64,000 nt of DNA from Cryptomeria japonica (lineage: Eukaryota > Streptophyta > Pinopsida > Cupressales > Cupressaceae). A program made the position numbers and the translations under genes. The DNA lies in the NCBI RefSeq assembly GCF_030272615.1, contig NC_081409.1, positions 474,294,573 through 474,358,572 on the forward strand, written 5' to 3'. Shown piece by piece: positions 58,724-64,000 of the stretch (position 1 is the stretch's first letter; each line of letters starts with the position of its first letter). Below the pieces are notes generated by a model. That model worked only from the letters and a program-made list of their open reading frames with translations, searched no databases and was not told the DNA's origin.

Positions 58724-59937
58724 TGTTGGCCATTTGGAAGAATTGATTATGCGTTGCATTGATGTTTTGTCATTAATGTCAACACTAGCTGTTTTGGATG
58801 ATTTATTGACACCCTTCTGGTCTCGGTAGGTTGTGTGGTTTTTGGTTGGTTTGGATCCGACATGATCCGGTATGCTCTGATATGTTTTGGTTATAGAATT
58901 GGCTTATTCATGCTACTCATGTTCATATTCAGTCAGTTAGTTTTGGTCTAGTGATTGGATGCTATCCTGTTTGCTTGGAAGCTTGGTTTGTGGTTCCGAC
59001 AAGGGTTTCATCGGCAGAGATTTGTTGAAGATCTTTGATGATATGCATAAGTGGTGTTAGTGCAACTTCTGGTATGGATTCAAGATACTGATAGTGATCA
59101 TGTTTGAGACTTGATGAATTGGGATCATTGCTTTAGTGTGTGGACCTATATTGGGTCCTGATTGATCTAGGTTATGGACCAACTTAATGTGACATGTGGA
59201 TTGGACCTCTCGATGTGTTTCCGGGATGTGTTATGAGTTGGATATTATTTTTTTGGTCTAAGGCCAACATGTTTTGTAATTATGTAATTGGTTTATTGTC
59301 TAGTGGCTAATCTGATTGTTTATGGTTGAGGGTTTGTATATATATATGATTTAAGATCTCATTGTAGATCATCATGGTATGGGATATGGATATGTAATGT
59401 GCAAATAATGTAATATCATTCAGGGAGAGGATTTGTTTTATCACTGGAAATCAAATTGGGTTTATGTAAGAGGATTTAGTCCTCTGGTATTGAGCTTAAC
59501 CAGAACTATACTCAGACATAAGAGATGCTATCTTTGCAGTTCATTCCTTCTTTCGAATTGTTGTCAGTGAGACTCCTTTTGTGATGAGGAGTGCGCTTTA
59601 GGCTATTGGCCTTCCTACACGTGCAAGCCCCTCAATTATAATTCACATACTTACTACAGAAGTATTATCCGGTTGTGGGTAGGCTTCCCATCGTGGTTTT
59701 TTTCCTTTATCAGGTTTTCCACGTATAAATCTTGGTGTCATGTGGATGGTATTTTTTCTCTGATTATTGTTTATGCTTAATTGGTTTAACTGCTATATTG
59801 GTATTTGGTTTAAGCATTCCAGTATTAATGTTTTGGGTCTTGGTATTAAAGTTTTAATTGCTAAATGTTCTAGTAATCTGGGACAACTGATTCACCCCCC
59901 CTCTCAGTTGTCTTCTGGTTATTTGAATTGTCCAACA
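58724..59937 (+). repeat. Copia-4 5' LTR
   Basis: It starts TGTTGGCCATTTGG and ends TTGTCCAACA, so the termini are perfect TGTTGG/CCAACA inverted repeats; length about 1214 bp. The early motif tttgtcattaatgtcaaca is shared with the Copia-1 LTR. A TATA-like run (tatatatatga) lies near 59338. The U5 motif atcaggttttccacgt is typical for plant copia. Confidence 0.92.
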
Positions 59938-59939
59938 AT

Positions 59940-59951
59940 TGGTATCAGAGC
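59940..59951 (+). other. Copia-4 primer-binding site (initiator Met tRNA)
   Basis: TGGTATCAGAGC follows the LTR end after two bases. Confidence 0.97.
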
Positions 59952-59995
59952 TCTGGTCCTCTCTGCAAAAAGATTAACTACTTGAGGAAGATCCT

Positions 59996-62900
59996 ATGGC
60001 AACTAACAGTTCAAGTTCATCTAGTTCACCTAGAGCTATCTTTTAGAGAGATATTCATAGGCTTGATGGAAAAAAATACACAGTATGGAAGATTCAGATT
60101 GAGACTAATCTAAGAAGTCTCAATAAGGAGATTTGGGAGATCACATAGAATGGTGTTACACCTCATAATCCAGCATCTAATAACCCGCCTCTAGAAAAAT
60201 TGGATAAGGAGCTTGACAATGATTGTAGAGCAAGAGAATCCCTCTTGCGTACACTTTCTGATAAAAAAATAATGGGATTAACTGACAAGTCATTTGGAAA
60301 GGCTGTATGGGATAAGTTGGAGACTCTTAATGAAGGTGACCCTATTGTGAAGATTGCTAAACTTGATGGTTACCGGGTGAGATATGAAAACCTAAAGATG
60401 AAAGAAGATGAAAGGATTACTACATTCATGGAAAGGGTAAATGAGATTGTTATGAGAATTCAATGTTGTGGTGGAACTCTGAGTGAAGATAAAATTGTTT
60501 TTAAAGTTTTGAGAGCCCTACCACCAGCTTACAAGATGAAGGCTACTGCAATTAATGAATTAAGTACAATGGCTAAAACATCTATCAATAGAGATACCTT
60601 GGTGGGGAAATTATCTGCTTTTGAGCTTGAAGAATTTGGACCTTCTGGAGCTGTGAAGTCTGAACCTTCTTTTCATGCATCTGCATCATCAACCGGTAAG
60701 AAAGATTGCAAAGATTTATATGCAAAGGAATTGGATGATATGAAGAGAGAAGATGATGATTTTGAGAAACTTGAAGCACTATTTGCTAGAAGAGTACCTA
60801 AAGGACCGGTAGGAACTAGGTATGAAGGAAAAGAACCTTTTAAATGTTTTGCATGTAATAAGATTGGTCATTGTGCATCTAGATGTCCTAAAAGGAATTC
60901 AATATTTGAAGAAAGAAGATATTTTAAGCCTAACCCTGGATATCAGAACAAGTATAAGTATAGGAAGAATAGAGATAAAACATGCTACATAGAGGATGAG
61001 GAAGGTGTTACTGATTCTGATGATGAACCAACAGAAGAGTCTGCTAGTGGTTCTGGCAATGGGAAGGAATGGGTGTTCTTGGCTATCAAGGAAGATGTTC
61101 TGACACTGGAAGAAAATGTACCTAAAGAGAAGGCACTTGCTGCTAAAATTGAAAACAAGGATGAATGGGTAGTTGACAGTGGTTGTTCACATCATATGAC
61201 TGGAGATAAAGGGAAGTTTCTATCTTTGCAAGAATTTGTTGGCGGTGTGGTTAGATTTGGAGATGACAAAGCATGTATGATCAAAGGAAAATGAACTATA
61301 TCATTGGATGGTAAGAACAATACTGATAATGTTTATTTTGTTGAAGGTTTGAGGCATAATATTTTGAGTGTATAACAATTGGTGGATAAGGGATTTCAAT
61401 TACAGTTCAAGGATGGAAAATGCAAAATCATTAATAGATCTGATTTGGAGATCACAACTAGTACACAAATAAAAGATAATATATTTCATTTGAATTTCAG
61501 TGAGAAGACATGTTTGACTGCACAAATTGATGAGAGTTGGCTATGGCATAAGAGGATGTGTCATGTGAATTTTGATTGCATTGTGAAGATCAGTTCAACT
61601 AAGGCAGTTAGAGATATACCTAAGATTGTGAAGCCCTATAATTCGGTACATAAAGAATGTCTAATGGGAAAACATGCCAGAACCTATTATAGGAGTACAC
61701 AAGATAAATCTAATGATGTTCTTGATCTTATTCATACTGATTTGTGTGCCCTGCTAGAGTTAAAAGTTTTCAAGGTGATAGATATTTCATGCTAATCATT
61801 GATGACTATTCTAGAATGATGCGGGTTACTTTTCTAAGGGAGAAATATGAGGCTTTTGAAAAGTTTAAAATATTTAAAGCTAAAGTTGAGACATAGACAA
61901 GATTGAAGATTAAATGTTTGAGGTCAGATCATGGTGGAGAATTCACATCCGGTGAGTTTAATAACTTTTGTGAGAAGCATGGTATAAGGATACAATTTTC
62001 TGCTCCCCAGACACCTCAACAAAATGGAGTTGTGGAAGGGAAGAACAAAACTATCTTGGATGCTGCTAGAAAAATGATGATGGAAGCTAGTCTACCTCAT
62101 ATCTACTAGAGAGAAGTAGTGAGCAAAATTGTTTATACATTCAACAAAGTACATATCAAAGGAGAAACTGGTAAGACACCTTATGAATTATGGTTTGGCA
62201 ATACACCTATAGTTAAGAATTTCAGAATATTTGTTAGTAAATGTTATATCAGGAGAGATGATATCATTGGCAAATTTGATCCTAGATGTAATGAAGGCAT
62301 ATTTCTTGGTTATTCTAATGAAAGAAAGGCATATAGATGTTATAACGAGAGATTGCAGAGAATTGTGGAGAGTGCTGATGTCAAGGTGGATGAGCTGAAT
62401 AAAATTCAAATCAGAGTTTATAAGAAAGAACTGGTGGTGGAAATGATTGTATCTGAATCGGTATCATCTTTACTAGAATAGAGTGTTGAATCAGTTACTC
62501 TGAAAGTATGAGAAAATTCTATAGTAACTGAAGAACCGAGAAGAGGAATAGAGAGTCAGAAGACTCCTAGGTATGTAAGAGTGAATCATTCAAAAGACTA
62601 ACAACTATTGAGGTATGTTTAATTTCTCAAGTTGAACCAGTATCAGTAATTGAGGCATGCAAAGATGAATATTGGTTGAAAGATATAGAAGAAGAATTAG
62701 ATCAGATTGAGAAGAATAACACATGGGCTTTAGTTCCTCGACCTAAAAATAAGAATGTTATTGGAACTAAATGGGTTTTTAGGAATACATTGAATGAGGA
62801 TGGTCAAGTCATAAAGAATAAGGATAGATTGGTTTGTAAAAGATATTCTCAGAAGGAAGGAATTGATTATTGTGAAACTTTTGCACCTGTAGCTAGGATT

Positions 62901-63280
62901 GAAGCTGTAAGATTATTTCTTGCCTATGCTGCCCATAAAAACTACAAGGTTTATCAGATGGATGTTAAGTGTGCATTTTTGAATGGGGATCTTGATGAGG
63001 AAGTTTATATTGACCAACCTGATGATTTTTCACTTTTAGATGATACAAACATGGTTTGGAGGTTAAGGAAAGCTTTATATGGATTGAAATAGACACCTAG
63101 AGCTTGGTATGCAAGGTTGGATAAATGTCTTTTAAATCTTGGTTTTACTAAGGGTAATGTTGATAATAATTTATATTATAAGGTCACTGATGATGATATA
63201 CTGATTATTGAAGTATTTGTTGATGACATCATTTTTTGAGGTGAAGATACGTTATGCATGGAATTTTCTAAGAATATGGA
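59996..63280 (+). pseudogene. Copia-4 gag-protease-integrase-RT, decayed and truncated
   Basis: The start is the ATG at 59996 (MATNSSSSSSSPRAIF). A frame with only two early stops leads into an open block of 364 codons (60200-61294): gag core, CCHC knuckle CFACNKIGHCASRC near 60845-60890, and protease VVDSGCSHHMTGDKGKF. After stops near 61292 and 61373 come WLWHKRMCHVNFD and HTDLC. A frameshift near 61750 is followed by integrase RSDHGGEFTSG and NGVVEGKNK; the catalytic Glu is kept. RT (62676-63280) has [55 protein letters not shown](stop)TPRAW and VDDIIF. The frame ends at MEFSKNME, before the expected FEMSMIGE-like region. Confidence 0.92.
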
Positions 63281-64000
63281 GAAGGTGTTGTTCTCAATTT
63301 CTGATTGTTTTGTTTTCTCTATAAGAATTCTCAAACCTCTATCACTTATGGAGAGAAACAACATGAAACATATAAAAAAGACAATATTTAACAAGATTTA
63401 CACAAAAACCTTCTTCACTTCAAGCTTAAACTTAAGATTAGGTGGGTATACCTCCTAGATCACTTTATGCATTTGAAAATTTAAAGAAGACCAGTGTCAA
63501 CTCCTACAAACCCTACACCTTTAAACATAAGTGGATGTAAAAGAAAGACTTGTATTCATTTTCATTGATCATCAAGAAAATCAAGAACCTTAACAAGATA
63601 TACCAGTGCCTTATTCGGGCTTCAGAGTCACTCAGAATTGTGCAAGAACTGACAAAAGAAATTCACATACATGCCATTACATTTATATAACCAAATCTAC
63701 ATATGCCTAACATACATAAAATCTCATTATGTGCTAAATCTAGTCATCGAATTCAAACAAGAATCACTGGTTACCAACGAGAAAGGGTTTGAGTATATCT
63801 AATTTCCCTCCTTGAGGGAACAACCTAAACTCATTCTCGTAAATTGCCTTGCAAATCATTCAATTAAACAATCCTAAATCATTTAATCAAAATGGTAGCC
63901 AATCATAAAGACATGAATACAATAGGAATTAAGACTTAAAATGCTCCGATTTGTATATTAATGCTTTCCATGAAATTCTACACAACTCAAGAATGATTTT
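63281..64000. other. Unassigned DNA replacing the 3' part of Copia-4
   Basis: From about 63280 the sequence no longer matches copia RT. It is AT-rich, with no credible frame and no clear TG start or target duplication. It may be another insertion, whose other end is outside the window, or a deletion junction. Confidence 0.45.

Larger units (their letters stand above)
58724..63280 (+). mobile_element. Copia-4: Ty1/copia element, 3' truncated
   Basis: A 5' LTR (58724-59937), PBS, gag, protease, integrase and the N-terminal half of RT are present in order. At about 63280 the RT frame changes abruptly into unrelated sequence. There is no 3' LTR in the window. The bases 58719-58723 (attgt) are the likely left target duplication. 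Confidence 0.9.

Noticed and set aside
58690-58730. MANNNN-type start for the minus-strand frame at 58437-58723
   Set aside because: The ATG and first residues come from the Copia-4 LTR sequence, so this start was created by the insertion.
1-64000. CRISPR arrays, bacterial operons, rRNA genes
   Set aside because: Nothing of the kind is present; the repeats are LTR-internal arrays, minisatellites or microsatellites of a plant nuclear genome.

Overview
The window is repeat-dense plant nuclear DNA and, as far as I can read it, contains no intact host gene. Four Ty1/copia elements, at least four Ty3/gypsy-type elements, a solo LTR, a mariner-like MITE, a large polypyrimidine tract and one intron-rich broken gene fill most of the 64 kb. 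Elements are nested inside one another and almost every coding region carries stop codons. This density, the AT-rich DNA and the long LTRs point to a large-genome seed plant, most likely a gymnosperm; that placement is an inference.

Left part (1-11297): the leader and 5' LTR of a minus-strand gypsy-type element (1-3653) sit inside the integrase region of a minus-strand copia element (Copia-1, 3654-7208). Copia-1 in turn appears to sit inside the 5' LTR of a plus-strand, pol-less LTR element (7209-11297), which carries one long decayed reading frame of unknown function and a tRNA-Arg-like sequence.

Middle part (11298-36362): after about 2.3 kb of non-coding DNA comes a plus-strand gypsy element of the OTA/Tat kind (gag, protease, an extra RNase H, reverse transcriptase, integrase; 13621-19665). 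Then comes a three-level nest. Copia-2 (20567-36357, target duplication AAAAT) contains Copia-3 (24885-33818, duplication TTTGT), which contains a solo LTR (29619-30815, duplication CATGG). Each junction restores a continuous reading frame when the insert is ignored, so the order of events is clear.

Right part (36363-64000): non-coding repeats; a minus-strand gypsy-type element related by LTR to the first one (about 40428-46400) that has lost its RT and integrase region; a 110-bp minisatellite; a gypsy protease fragment; then a minus-strand multi-exon pseudogene (50808-54629) with a SET-like domain and a possible transposase-like module, including a tandemly duplicated exon. Beyond it are a long inverted repeat, a 456-bp MITE, a CT tract and Copia-4 (58724 to about 63280), truncated in its RT.

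The strongest points for follow-up are the SET-domain pseudogene, the unknown protein of the pol-less LTR element, and the consistent Gln/Arg/Trp-to-stop pattern in the copia elements, which suggests decay by deamination of methylated cytosines.
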